Origin: Lunularia cruciata
Lineage: Eukaryota > Streptophyta > Marchantiopsida > Lunulariales > Lunulariaceae
Assembly (NCBI GenBank): GCA_948567375.1
Contig: OX419760.1
Location: 12,338,001 to 12,402,000, forward strand
Direction: 5' to 3'
Length of the DNA stretch: 64,000 nt
In this document: positions 12,626-24,100 of the stretch, in pieces
Layout: every line of letters begins with the position of its first letter
How positions within the stretch are numbered: the stretch's first letter is position 1
Notes under the pieces: model-generated
The model's input: only the letters and a program-made list of their open reading frames with translations
Database searches by the model: none
Told to the model about the DNA's origin: nothing
Program-made: the position numbers and the translations under genes

Positions 12626-13426
12626 AAAATCATGTGACAACCCGGCAAATATCACTTTTGCGGTAATTGGGTAAGTAAAGTTTGTTCCCATAGAGATACG
12701 AGTCAAAATTGGTCAAATACAAAGCAAAGTAACAATTTCAGTTCTTCTTGGTTGCGTCTTTAATCTCTCAAGTAGAAACCACACCCAGAAGAGAGTAACA
12801 AGCACTGATTTGTAGTCTTGTCACGAATTTCACAATCCTTAATCACAACTCCTTCAATTCTTTCCAAACAATCTTGATTGTGATGATTCAAGCTCTCCCA
12901 AAAATAGCACTTCACTGCAAAACGACTTTGCCTCAGAATTGTGTTCCACTCTTCTACTGAAGGCACAACTTCCTTGATCAAAATTGCTTCACATCAACCT
13001 CACACTGCACTCACAAATGTAAAATACTACCAACACTACAATTCCTCTCAAATCTGTCAAGGCATTGCTTCGATTGCACTTCACTCAGGATCAAACATAC
13101 AGAATGAAGATCAAGGCTGTGGAATACAACATCCAACAAACACTCTGACTTGCACTTTGAATTTCTTCACACACTCACAAACACCATCACAAAGTTGATA
13201 CTCGGAATCAAGCTCAAGTGATGAGCACTGCTTCACAGCACTTCACTTTATCTATTCTCAGAAATTATGAGCACTGAACAACATTTCTGTGCGAATGCCA
13301 CTCTTAAGTAGTGAACAAATCGACAGTTCTAACAACTATACCGTTCTACAACAACTCTTCTAACTTGTAGATCCGAAATGACAATGCACCTCTTCATATC
13401 TGCCTCTTCAAATCTCAAATCTGTTA

Positions 13427-16400
13427 CTAATCCGATCCGATGTCTACTTCATCATTGGCTTCCAAACCTGAACCTGAAGTAATTTTACTTCCTACTACTT
13501 TTTCCTCGGGTCTTGTATTTTCTTCTTCTTCTACCAGATCCAGTAATTCTCTTTCCTGATCTGAAATTGCACTAGTGGGTAATCTATCTAAATCTTCATC
13601 TCTTGACCCACTCTTCTCTAATGTCTCCATTGGTAATTCCGAAGACATTTGCACTCCTATGTTATCTACTTCGGGTTTTGCTCTCACATCTTTCCGAAGC
13701 TTTTCTATCTCTATTTTCACTAAGTCTAATCTAATTGAAATGTTATCCTCTACCTCTAAAATCTTTCTGTCTACACAAGTCCGAAGACTTATTAACAAAG
13801 CATTCATATCTATATCCTTTGCCTGTCTTCGCCTTGTCTCCTGCACCAACAACTTCAACTCGTGCAACCTCGTCTCTTCAATCCAAATGCTGGCCTCTGT
13901 ACTTAACATTGCATTCATTTGGAGGACTATCTCCTTCAATGGCTCCAATCTCATCTTCCTCTCACATTCTTGATCTGCAAGCCAATCCTCTCGGTACATC
14001 GCCAACTCCACCTCGAACTCGGCTTTCACCGACTCCTTCTCCTTCTCCTTTTGGACAACTCTCTTTTCTTGATTACGAAGTTATTCTCATAATTGGTCTT
14101 CTTCTCTATATTGTGCCGCCAACTCTTGTTGCCAAAGTTGCTTCTTCTCCTTGACACTCTTCATCACCCTATCGAGCTCCTGATCCTTTGCAGATACTCT
14201 TGCCATAGCATGGATTACCTCTACTCTTGAATCAGCAAATTGCTGCTTCAAGATCTCATACTCAGGTACTTGTCTCTCCCTTGCTATGTCACTCTTCTTC
14301 ACAAGATCCTCTCGATAATTTACTTTTCTCTTCAGGTCTTCAATTACCTGACTTCTCACTATTGCCTCCGCTCGCAGCACTTCTCTTTCCTCCTTACCTC
14401 GGGTTACTCTTCTTCAACTCCAAGTTCTCTTCTTCTAACCACGCTAAGACCTGCAACATAGTCTTCACCTCCGGACATGTGGACTGCATTTCCTTCTTCT
14501 TGTGCTCCAGCTTCACCAGCAATGGGCACACAATCTCCCGTAGGTACTCCACTCCATCATTGGCAACTATTTCAACCTGCAAAGTGATCTCTCTTCTCAC
14601 TTTGTCTTCTCCCAATACTTGCCTTCTTCACTGCAATTGTTGTATTGGAATCGACACCTCACTTCCCGAGCTTTCACTCACGTCTTTTGTTGCTTTACTT
14701 GGCCCCGCTTCACATTTTGCCTTACGTCTTGAGTGAACTCCTCTCTGCACTGCAATCTTCTTCTCTTCGGGCACAGTTACTTTGTCTTCCAACTGTGTAT
14801 TATCTTCGGCTTCAATTTCTGCCTGCACTTCTTCTTCTTCATCTTCTTCAGCTGCCGGCACCGATGTCATTTCTCCCCCTTCATTGCTATTGCTACTTGT
14901 ATCTCCACTTTGCAGCATTAGCTCAAGCTCCTCCTTGTGTTCCGAGTCTTCAGTATTGAGCTCGGCATCACCTTCCGAGTCTTCATCCTCCGACTTGATC
15001 ACCACCATACCTTGCCTTGGATTGCCTCTCCGTGTCTTCCAAGGTTTCTTTGTGTCTTTGGCTTCCCCTTGCCAACTCCTCTTCTTCGTATTTGGGGTAC
15101 TCACTGCGGCCACGTTCTGTGAGCCGGCCTGTCTCTCACTCAGGATGAACCTCTGATGGCTATTATGGTAGCGCACCATGGACTAAGAAGGCAAGGAACC
15201 CCAACTCCATCATACTCCTCCAAGGCTAACACTCCAAGACTCAAGACATTGCTCACTAGAGAACTCAATGAGAGAGAGATAGTTGCAAATGAAAGGATGA
15301 TGAGTACCTCCTCACCCCTTGCTTATATACTTGTGAAATAGTTACGTACCAAAGTTACTAATTATCGTAGTAACTCAAGTTACTAGACTAAAAGTCAAGT
15401 AAAGTCAAAAAGTAGAAAGGAATATCCATTTACATGGGCATATTCCCCTAAGCATGTGGTCTTATCTTGACCCAACCACAAAGTCAAGGATTCCTTCACA
15501 TGGGCTATCCTTGGACTAAAGAAGAATCCAAAACAAAAAGGCTTGCGGGCCCAAGAGTTCTCAACTCTTTCCTCAAAGCCAAACACCTAGGAATAATACC
15601 AAGTCAACACACTAAAATCCAAAAAAAAGGTGCTCATCTTTTCTACTTCCTCTAAAGTAAGGTCCCCTCTATCTTAGTTATGACTAACTTTAGCTAACCA
15701 TGACTAATATAGAACCATCCTTTATCTCTATATAAATAATATCTGTTAAGTACTTGTAATACCAAGTTAAATATCACAATACCACACACATGCACATATG
15801 GGTGTTACAGTTCTTCCCTGTCTTCATATAGTAGTCGTCGGTGCTCCTGATTTGCAATATGTATTGCTGCTCCTCGACATCGACCTCCTTTTGCAAGTTA
15901 GGATGGAAGTGTGACACCATCCGCGTCCGCTCTACTGAGTTTAGCAAATTTAGCCCAAGGTAGAAATGCGCTGCAAACGACACGATGTAGTGTGGAGGCG
16001 ACTTATCCCACAAATTCCACACCATTTTCCTTGTTCTCTCATGGAAACACCTTGCACAATTGATCAGTTCTCTTGCAAATAGCTTGTGAAAGAACACCGC
16101 TTTGTGTTTCATCACATAAGTGGTTCTCTCCGGCTTCAGGATGGCCATCAGTGCACTCACGATTCCTCTCTTCACAAGGTCTTTGTAGCTCTCAACCTTG
16201 TACCTATTCTTCGTCCGCTTTGACAAGAAGGCATCTCTTACCTCTTGGGTTTCTTGAGCTATCTCTCCCTTTCCCAAGAATGTGGCCCCTTGCTCCAAGC
16301 TTGCTTCCTTCCCGAGTACGAGTCTCCAATCTGACTCTATCCAGCGAGCCGGAGTTCCTCTCTTCCCTTCTTCCTCGGGTCCATCAAGACACTTGCTCTC

Positions 16401-16700
16401 AATGATTTTTGTCATGAAACCTGGAAAGCTCACATTCCAGTTCCATGCCAGAAACATGATCCAAAGTCGGCTCAAGGCTTCGATCCTAGCTATAACATCT
16501 AACCTCCAAATTGCATGATTTCTCACTGCAAATTCAAAGTTCTTCTTTCCTCCTCCCATCTCTTCTGCCTTCTCACTATCTCTCGATTTCACTCTCGCAA
16601 CTTCTCCCTTACGCACTTACGCAATTCCAACTCTATTTCCCTTCCCACAATCACCTACAAGACGACTTCTCAACGGCGAAGGAAAATTACTTGACATTTC
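13427..16700 (-). pseudogene. LTR-borne coding region, copy in A-1 5' LTR (split by a B LTR)
   Basis: This is the same protein family as at 3695-6105: globular part at about 16650-15810, acidic linker about 15110-14780, coiled coil about 14730-13427 ending VDIGSD. The B LTR sits between the globular part and the acidic linker. Function unknown. Broken. Confidence 0.65.
15119..15809 (-). mobile_element. Solo LTR of family B inside the A-1 5' LTR
   Basis: A 0.69 kb B LTR in reverse orientation: read on the minus strand it starts TGTAACACCC at 15809 and ends GGCTCAC at 15119. The word GTTCT flanks it on both sides (15114-15118 and 15810-15814), a 5-bp target duplication. No B internal sequence is present, so it is a solo LTR left by LTR-LTR recombination. 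The undisturbed A sequence at 5161-5175 shows the empty site. Confidence 0.88.
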
Positions 16701-17111
16701 GTTGTTGCAAGTTTGATTTTTATAGAGTTGCGCTTCTTTGTCTTTCTTCACTTTGAGTTTCTACCGAGAAATCACACCTCTTGCATGCACCTGTCACTGT
16801 CAATCAACCTTCAAGCGTATGGGCCGCCGGTTTTTGAACGGTCCCTTCTTGAATTTCTCGCCCTGACAAAAGGTTGTTAGACTGTCTTTGCCTCGGGTTG
16901 AGCTCCCTCTGATATGAAGACAATTTACTTTGGGTTGTATGCTGACAGGGCATTTCTGAGTACTTCGTCTTATGACCCAAAGTCACTTTACTTCAGGTTT
17001 CATCCTAAAGACTCTCTTTTTTGCCTTCTCTGGCCATACAGGCGTAATCCGACTTCGCTATACATTTCTTCTTCTTTATTTTGAAAAAAAACAAAAAATG
17101 TGGGCACCACA

Positions 17112-18309
17112 CAAAGACAGGCAAAAGATACCGATTTGAATGCATTGCTGATAAGTCTCCGGACTCGTGTAGATAGGAAAATCTTAGAGGTAGAAGACAA
17201 TATTTTGATTAGATTAGACTTAGTGAAATTGGAGATAGAAAAACTTCGGAAAGATGTTAGAGCCAAACCCGAAGTAGATAACATAGGAGTGCAAATGTCT
17301 TTGGAGTTACTAGTGGAGACATTAGAGAAGAGTGGGTCGGGAGATAAGGAGTTAGATAGATTACCCACTAGTGGAATTTCAGATCAAGAAAGAGAATTGC
17401 TGGATCTGGTAGAAGAAGTAGAAGATATGAAACCCAAGGACAAAGTAGTAGGAAGTAAATTTACTTTGGGTTTGGGTTTGAAAGCCAATGACGAAGTAGA
17501 CATCGGATCGGATTAGTAACAATTTTGAGATATGAAGAGGCAAGAATGAAGAAGTGCATTGTCATTTTAGATCTGTAGGTTAGAAGAGTTGTTGTAGAAC
17601 GGTATAGTTGTTAGAATTGTAGATTGCTTCACTACTTAAGAGTGGCTTTCGCAGAGAAATGTTGTTTAGTGCTCATGATTTCTAAGAATAGATAAAGCAA
17701 AGTGCTGTGAAGTAGTGCTCGTCGCTTGAGCTTGATTCCCAGTATCAACGTTGTACTTGTGTTTGTGAGTGTGTGAAGAAATTTGAAGTGCAAGTCAGTG
17801 TGCTTGTTGGATGTTGGATTCCACAGCCTTGATCTTCATTTTGTGTGTTGATCCTGAGTGAAGTGCAATCGAAGCAATGCCTTGACAGATCTGAGAGGAA
17901 TTGTAGTGTTGGTAGTATTTTTCATTTGTGAGTGCAGTGTAAGGTTGATGTGAAGCAATTTCGATCAAGGAAGTTGTGCCTTCAGTGGAGGGGTGGAACA
18001 CAATTCTGAGGTGAAGTTGTTTTGTAGTGAAGTGTCATTTTTGAGAGAGCTTGAATCATCACAATCAAGATTGTTTGGAAGGATTTGTTGGAGTTGTAAT
18101 TAAGGAGTGTTAATTTGTGACAAGACTGCGAATCAGTGCTTGTTACTCTCTTCTGGGTGTGGTTTCTACCTGAGAGATTAAAGTTGCAACCAAGAAGAAC
18201 TACATGTTACTATTTGACTTTGTATTTGGATATTTCTGACTCGTATCTCTACAAGAACGAACTTTACTTACCCGATTACCGCAAAAGTGATATTTGCCAG
18301 GTTGTCACA
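17112..18309 (+). mobile_element. Second family A LTR, right piece
   Basis: This continues the LTR begun at 2036-2944: the end of the coiled coil (to VDIGSD near 17516), then the non-coding R/U5-like part, ending GCCAGGTTGTCACA at 18309. It abuts a minus-strand A2 LTR fragment, so this LTR probably inserted into that A2 copy, with the other A2 half lying left of the window. Confidence 0.85.
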
Positions 18310-19627
18310 CATTGCTTCACAACACTTTGCTTTATCTATTCTCAAAAATAATGAGCACTGAACAACAATTTCCTACAAATGCCACTCTTAAATAGTGAAG
18401 CAAATGACAGTTCTAACAAAAATACCATTTCCTAACAACTCTACAAACCTGCAGATCCAAAATGACAATGCACCTCTTCATATCTGCCTCTTCAAATCTC
18501 AATTTTGTTACTAATCCGATCCAATGTTTACTTCTTCCTCGGCTTCCAAACCCAATCCCAAAGTAACTTTACTCAATACTACTCTTTCCTCAGGTTTCAT
18601 AACTCCTAACTCCTCTACCAATTCTAACAGTTCTCTTTTCTGATATGCAATTCCACTAGCAGGTAATCTATCCAACTCCTTATCTCCCTACCCACTCTTC
18701 TCTAATGTCTCCAATGGTAACTCCAAAGACATCTGCACTCCTACTTCATCTACTTTGGGTCTAGCTACTATCAATTCCTTTGCTAATTCTTCTATATCCT
18801 CATCAAGAGTTGTAATTGAAAGCATGGGTACACTATTTACGCCTTCAATTTGTAACCCACTTCCCCTAATCACTCATGTTATTGACCCGAAGACACTTAC
18901 AGTCTGATCTTGCACTTTGGGTTTATTCACAACTACTATTTCTCTTCTAATTCTATCCTATCTTCAATCAGAACTGAAATTGAAGTAATGGGTATTCTAA
19001 ATATCTTCTTTCCTTACTCTAACTTCTTCTAACGTCCCTGGCAAGATTCCTGAAGTCACTTTCATTGCACTCCGAGGTCTGACTACCTTGGATTAAGTCA
19101 TCTTTGTCTTGAGACAAAGTCTTTAGACCCAAAGTCACGTAAACCCAAAGTCTGAAGTCTGAAGTCCAAAGTCATATTGACCCAAAGACACCAACCCGAA
19201 GACATTAAACTACTCTATACATCTACTCCTGAAACTTCAAATGCTTGTAACTTCCTCTACAAACCTCCAAACTCTAAGACTTTGGTTGCAATGGAAAGCT
19301 CTAAACAAGACGCTTCCAACAAGATATAGCACGCATGATTAGGACTTGTAGTCACTGAGATATACCCCATGCAAGAATCTTGACCTGCAACTTCCTTTCC
19401 TCCTTTGGGTCTACCCTCCTTCAACGTCCAATCTGAGTTTTTTCTTCCTCTGACATGATGTATGCTTCTTTGGGTCTGATCCAATCTGAATCCTTCTTCC
19501 TCTAACACAAAGTAGACTTCCTTGAGCTTGATCAAAACACAAGTTTCTACTCATTTCTTCTCCATTTGGTTTCAGCAAGACACTTCTTCTTCTAAACTTG
19601 TCCAAAATGTAAAATGTGGGTACCACA
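18310..19627 (-). mobile_element. A2-type LTR, 5' two thirds, minus strand
   Basis: On the minus strand it begins TGTGGTACCCACATTTTACA at 19627 and matches the A2 solo LTR at 27320-28636 over about 1.32 kb. It carries the A2 reading pieces (HISMTTSPN-like, and a tail with EVGVQMSLELPLETLEKSG). Its remaining third is not joined here because the A LTR ending at 18309 lies in it. On its right side it borders family B protease sequence. Confidence 0.75.
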
Positions 19628-19966
19628 ATGCCTCCAAGATTGATGTGAGAGTCAATGGTCACAACATCAAGGATGCATTGGTTGATGGAGGATCAACATT
19701 AAATGCCATGTCAAAAAGGTTGATGAAGAAGTTGGGTATGATACCCTCAAGACCTTCAACATTTGTGGTGAGCATGGCAAACAAGCAACAAGTTTGACCA
19801 ATAGGGGTGATGGATAAAGTGGTAGTTTAAGTTATGGGAGTTCAAAATCTCATGACTTTCCAAGTCTTGAAGGATTCAAGCTATGACTTACTTCTTGGAA
19901 GGCCATGGTTGAGAGCAGCACGCACAATTGATCGATGACACAAAGGGTACTTGAGGATTGGGTCAT
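19628..19966 (+). pseudogene. Protease region of B-1
   Basis: The translation has IKDALVDGGSTLNAMS (retropepsin DG/SG active-site region) and RPSTFVVSMANKQQV. The downstream LLGRPWL-like box follows. The same domain lies at 35083-35400 on the minus strand. It would process the polyprotein. Broken. Confidence 0.75.
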
Positions 19967-20326
19967 TGTGGTGCCCACATTTTTTGTTTTTTTTCAAAAT
20001 AAAGAAGAAGAAGTATATAGTGAAGTCGGATTGCGCCTGTATGGCCAAAGAAGGCAAAAAAAAGAGTCTTCGGGATGAAACCCAAAGTAAAGTGACTTTG
20101 GGTCATAAGGCAAAGTACTCAGAAATGCCCTGTCAGCATACAACCCAAAGTAAATTGTCTTCATATCAGGGGGAGCTCAACCCAAGGCAAAGACAGTCTA
20201 ACAACCTTTTGTCGGGGCGAGAAATTCAAGAATGGACCGTTCAAAAACCAGCGGCCCATACGCGCAAAGGTTGATTGACAGTGACAGGTGCATGTAGGAG
20301 GTGTGATTTCTTGGTAGAAACTCGAA

Positions 20327-22972
20327 GTGAAGAAAGACAAAGAAGCACAACTCTATAAAAATCAAACTTGCAACGACGAAATGTCGAGTAATTTTCCTTT
20401 GCCGTTGAGAAGTCGTCTTGCAGGTGATCATGGGAAGGGAAATAGAGTTGGAATCATGTTAGTGCATAAGAGAGAAGTCACGAGAGTGAAATCAAGAGAT
20501 AGTGAGAAGGCAGAAGAGATGAGAGGAGGAAAGAAGAACTCTGAATTTGTAGTGAGAAATCATGTGAATCGGAGGTTAGATGTAATAGCTAGGATCGAAG
20601 TCTTGAGCCTACTTTGGATCATGTTTCTGGCATGGAATTGGAATGTGAGCTTTCCAAGTTTCATGACAGAAATCATCAAGAGCAAGTGTCTCAATGGACC
20701 CAAGGAAGAAGGGAAGAGAGGAAATCCGGCTCGCTGGACAGAGTCAGATTGGAGACTCGTACTCGGGAAGGAAGCAGGTTCGGAGTAGGGGGCCATGTTC
20801 TTGAGAAAGGGAGAGATAGCTCAAGAAACCCAGGAGGTGAGAGATGCCTTCTCGTCAAAGCGTACAAAGAATGGGTACAAGGTTGAGAGCTACAAAGACC
20901 TTGTGAAGAGAGGAATTGTGAGTGCACTGATGGCCATCTTGAAGCCGGAGGGAACCACTTATGTGATGAAACACCAAGCGGTGTTCTTTCACAAGCTATT
21001 TGTAGGAGAACCAATCAATTGGGCGAGGTGTTTCCACGGGAGAACAAGGCAGATGGTGTGGAATTTGCGGGATAAGTCGCCTCCACACTATATCGTGCTG
21101 TTTGCAGCGCATTTCTACCTCAAGCTAAATTTGCTGAACTCGGCGGAGCGGACTCGGATGGTGTCGCACTTCCATCCTGACTTGCAAAAGGAGGTCCATG
21201 TCGAGGAGCAGCAATACATATTACAAATCAGGAGCACCGACGACTACTACATGAAGACAAAGAAGAACGTGGAGGTCGCAGTGAGTACCCCAAATACAAA
21301 GAAGAGGAGTTGGCAAGGCAAAGCCGAAGACACGAAGAAACCTCGGAAGATATGGAGAGGCAATCCGAGGCAAGGTATGGTGGTGATCAAGTCGGAGGAT
21401 GAAGACTCGGAAGGTGATGCCGAGCTCAAGAGTGAAGACTCGGAACACGAGGAGGAGCTTGAGCTAATGCTGCAGAGTGGAAATACGAGTAGCGATAGTG
21501 ATGAAGGGGGAGAAATCACATCGGCGCCGGCGGTTGAAGAAGATGAAGAAGAAGAAGTGCATGCAGAAATTGAAGCTAAAGATAATACACAGTTGGAAGA
21601 TGAAGTAATTGTGCCCGAAGAGAAGAAGATCGTGGTGCAGAGAGGAGTTTGCTAAAGATGTAAGGCGAAATGTGAAGCGGGGCCAAGTAAAGCAACAGAA
21701 GATGTGAGTGAAAGCTCAAGAAGTGAGGCGTCAATTCCGATACGACGACTGCAGCGAAGAAGGCGAGTATCGGGAGAACACAAAGTGAGAAGAGAGATCA
21801 CTTCGCAGGTTGAAATAGTTGCCAATGATGGAGTGGAGTACCTACGGGAGATCGTGTGCCCATTGCTGGTGAAGCTAGAGTTCAAGAAGAAGGAAATGCA
21901 ATCGACATGTCCGGAGGTGAAGATTGTGTTGCAGGTCTTAGCGCGGTTAGAAGAAGAGAACTTGGAGTTGAAGAAGAGTATAACTTGAGGTGAGGAGGAA
22001 AGAGAAGTGCTGTGAGCGGAGGCAGTAGTGAGAAGTCAGGTAATTGAAGACCTGAAGAGAGAAGTAAATTATCGAGAGGATCTTGTGAAGAAGAGTGACA
22101 TAGCAAGGGAGAGACAAGTAGCTGAGTATGAGATCTTGAAGCAACAGTTTGCTGATTCAAGAGTAGAGGTAATCCATGCTATGGCAAGAGTAGCTGCAAA
22201 GGATCAAGAGCTTGATAGGGTGATGGAGAGTGTCGAGGAGAAGAAGCAACTCTGGCAACGAGAGTTGGCGGCACGATATAGAGAAGAAGCATGATATAGA
22301 GAAGAAGATTACGAGAATTACTTTGCAATCAAGAAGAGAGAGTTGTCTAGAAGGAGAAGGAGAAGGAGTTGGTGAAAGCCGAGTTTGAGGTGGAGTTAGC
22401 GATGTACCGAGAGGATTGGCTTGCAGATCAGGAACATGAGAGGAAGACAAGATTAGAACCATTGAAGGAGATAGTCCTCCAAATGAATGCAATTAAGTAC
22501 AGAGGCCAACATTCAGATTGAAGAGACAAGGCTGCATGAGTTGAAGTTGTTGGTCTAGGAGACAAGGCAAAGACAGGTGAAGGATACATATATGAATGCT
22601 TTGTTAATAAGTCTCCGGACTCGTGTAGACAGAAAGATTTTAGAGGTAGAGGATAACATTTCAATTAGATTAGACTTAGTGAAAATAGAGATAGAAAAGC
22701 TTCGGAAAGATGTTAGAGCAAAACCCAAAGTAGATAACATAGGAGTGCAAATGTCTTCGGAATTATCGATGGAGACATTAGAGAAGAGTGGGTCGAGAGA
22801 TGAAGATTTAGATAGATTACCCACTAGTGCAATTTCAAATCAGGAAAGAGAATTACTGGATCTGGTAGAAGAAGAAGAAAATACAAGACCCAAGGAAAAA
22901 GTAGTAGGAAGTAAAATTACTTTGGGTTCAGGTTTGAAAGCCGATGACGAAGTAGGCATCGGATCGGATTAG
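20327..22972 (+). pseudogene. LTR-borne coding region, copy in the solo A LTR
   Basis: Domain order along the DNA: globular part about 20381-21270 (SSNFPLPLRSRLAGD, FLAWNWNVSFPSF, ESDWRLVLGKEAG, KHQAVFFHKLFVGEPINW, HFYLKLNLLNSAERT); acidic linker about 21290-21640 (VVIKSEDEDSEGD, EEDEEEEVHAEIEA); Arg-rich patch RRLQRRRRV near 21750; then a coiled coil about 21800-22970 ending VGIGSD. About 2.6 kb of coding potential lies wholly inside an LTR. No enzyme motif is recognised. Broken, several breaks. Confidence 0.7.
20350..20362 (+). promoter_or_regulatory. Upstream TATA box of the A LTR
   Basis: ACTCTATAAAAATC is a good plant TATA box about 385 bp into the LTR, immediately before the LTR-borne coding region. 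It is kept in three of the four A LTRs that include this part (also minus strand near 6072-6082 and 16716-16727). It could drive a separate transcript for that coding region. The second TATA-like box lies far downstream, near 23087-23097. Confidence 0.5.
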
Positions 22973-23766
22973 TAACAGATTTGAGATTTGAAGAGGCAGA
23001 TATGAAGAGGTGCATTGTCATTTCGGATCTTCAGGTTAGAAGAGTTGTTGTAAAACGGTATAGTTGTTAGAACTGTCGATTTGCTCACTACTTAAGAGTG
23101 GCATTCGTAGAGAAATGTTGTTCAGTGCTCATAATTTTTGAGAATAGATAAAGCGGAGTGCTATGAAACAGTGCTCGTTGCTTGAGCTTGATTCCAAGTA
23201 TCAACTTTGTGATGGTGTTTGTGAGTGTGTGAAGAAATTTGAAGTGCAAGTCAGAGTGTTTGTTGGATGTTGTATCCCACAGCCTTGATCTTCATTCTGT
23301 GTGTTTGATCCTGAGTGAAGTGCAATCGAAGCAATGCCTTGGTAGATTTGAGAGGAATTGTAGTGTTGGTAGTATTCTGCATTTGTAAGTGCAGTGCAAG
23401 GTTGATGTGAAGCAATTTTGATCGAGGAATTTGTGCCTTCAGTGGAAGGGTGGAACACAATTCTGAAGCAAAGTTGTTTTGCAGTGAAGTGCCGTTTTTG
23501 GGAGAGCTTGAATCATCACAATCAAGATTGTTTGGAAAGAATTGAAGGAGTTGTGATTAAGGATTGTGAAATTTGTGACAAGACTGCAAATCAATGCTTG
23601 TTACTCTCTTTTGGGTATGGTTTCTACTTGAGAGATTCAAGGCGCAACCAAGAAAAACTGAAATTGTTACTTTGCTTTGTATTTGACCAATTCTGACTTG
23701 TATCTCTGTGCGAACAAACTTTACTTACCCGATTACCGCAAAAGTGATATTTGCCAGGTTGTCACA

Positions 23767-24100
23767 TTCATCAAACCATAGAGTCACAGTTCCTATGACT
23801 AACACCACCAACACTTTACATTTAGATACACCATCTTCTGATTATTGGGAATCAGATTTTGAAGAAGGAGCTTCAAGAGTGGACACAAGCATGGAAGAGG
23901 AGACTTCCACGAAGGAGGATGAAGCTGAATCTGATTCAGATGTGTATCCTTTGTGTACTATGGATTTTGCACCTAAGCCAGAGGCTTTGAAGGACCTAGA
24001 TAAATCACCATTGACACTTGAGGAGGTAGAGAGAAGGTTAGCTACCCTCAAGTATGGCCCAAATGTTACCAAGGAGGAGAAGGTGAGATTTGAGGAGATT
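23767..24100 (+). pseudogene. Protease-RT spacer of B-1
   Basis: An acidic stretch (DYWESDFEEGASR, VDTSMEEETSTKEDEAES) is followed by VYPLCTMDFAPKP and VTKEEKVRFEEIFCKFIHV. It is conserved in the minus-strand B copy (about 34950-34640). No known domain. It leads directly into RT. Confidence 0.6.

Larger units (their letters stand above)
2945..17111 (-). mobile_element. Whole Ty3/gypsy family A element (A-1), minus strand, nested in an A LTR
   Basis: Both LTRs are present (12633-17111 is 5', 2945-6463 is 3'), with a primer binding site, gag, protease, RT, RNase H, integrase, a polypurine tract and a perfect CAAAG target duplication. Removing a nested B LTR, each LTR is about 3.5-3.8 kb. In a stretch of about 245 bp at the LTR ends I counted 10 differences between the two LTRs, all transitions (about 4%), so the insertion is moderately old. 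Pol order (protease-RT-RNase H-integrase) makes it Ty3/gypsy. The RT and PBS look Athila/Tat-like and there is no chromodomain. Complete in outline but broken, with more than ten breaks. Confidence 0.9.
12633..17111 (-). repeat. 5' LTR of element A-1, interrupted by a B LTR
   Basis: On the minus strand it begins TGTGGTGCCCACA at 17111 and ends GGGTTGTCACA at 12633. It is 4479 bp long, or about 3.79 kb without the nested solo B LTR at 15119-15809. It has the same coding region and upstream TATA box (minus strand, 16716-16727) as the other A LTRs. It forms the CAAAG target duplication with the outer LTR piece. Confidence 0.9.
19967..23766 (+). mobile_element. Solo family A LTR (3.8 kb) inside B-1
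   Basis: It begins TGTGGTGCCCACATTTTTTG and ends GCCAGGTTGTCACA, with no gag-pol. The flanks are GTCAT (19962-19966) and TTCAT (23767-23771), a near-perfect 5-bp target duplication. The intact B sequence around 35060 shows the empty site. At 3800 bp this is the best full-length view of the A LTR in the window. It holds the complete LTR-borne coding region in fragments. Confidence 0.9.

Noticed and set aside
15118-15809. Four-base target duplication GTTC with an LTR ending in CA for the solo B LTR
   Set aside because: The five-base reading GTTCT fits better with the B LTR in element D, though the exact end (GGCTCA or GGCTCAC) stays uncertain by one base.
20327-22972. LTR coiled-coil protein as a host gene (kinesin, golgin or nuclear-matrix type)
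   Set aside because: The same sequence recurs in all A LTRs in both orientations, always bounded by LTR ends and target duplications, so it belongs to the element.
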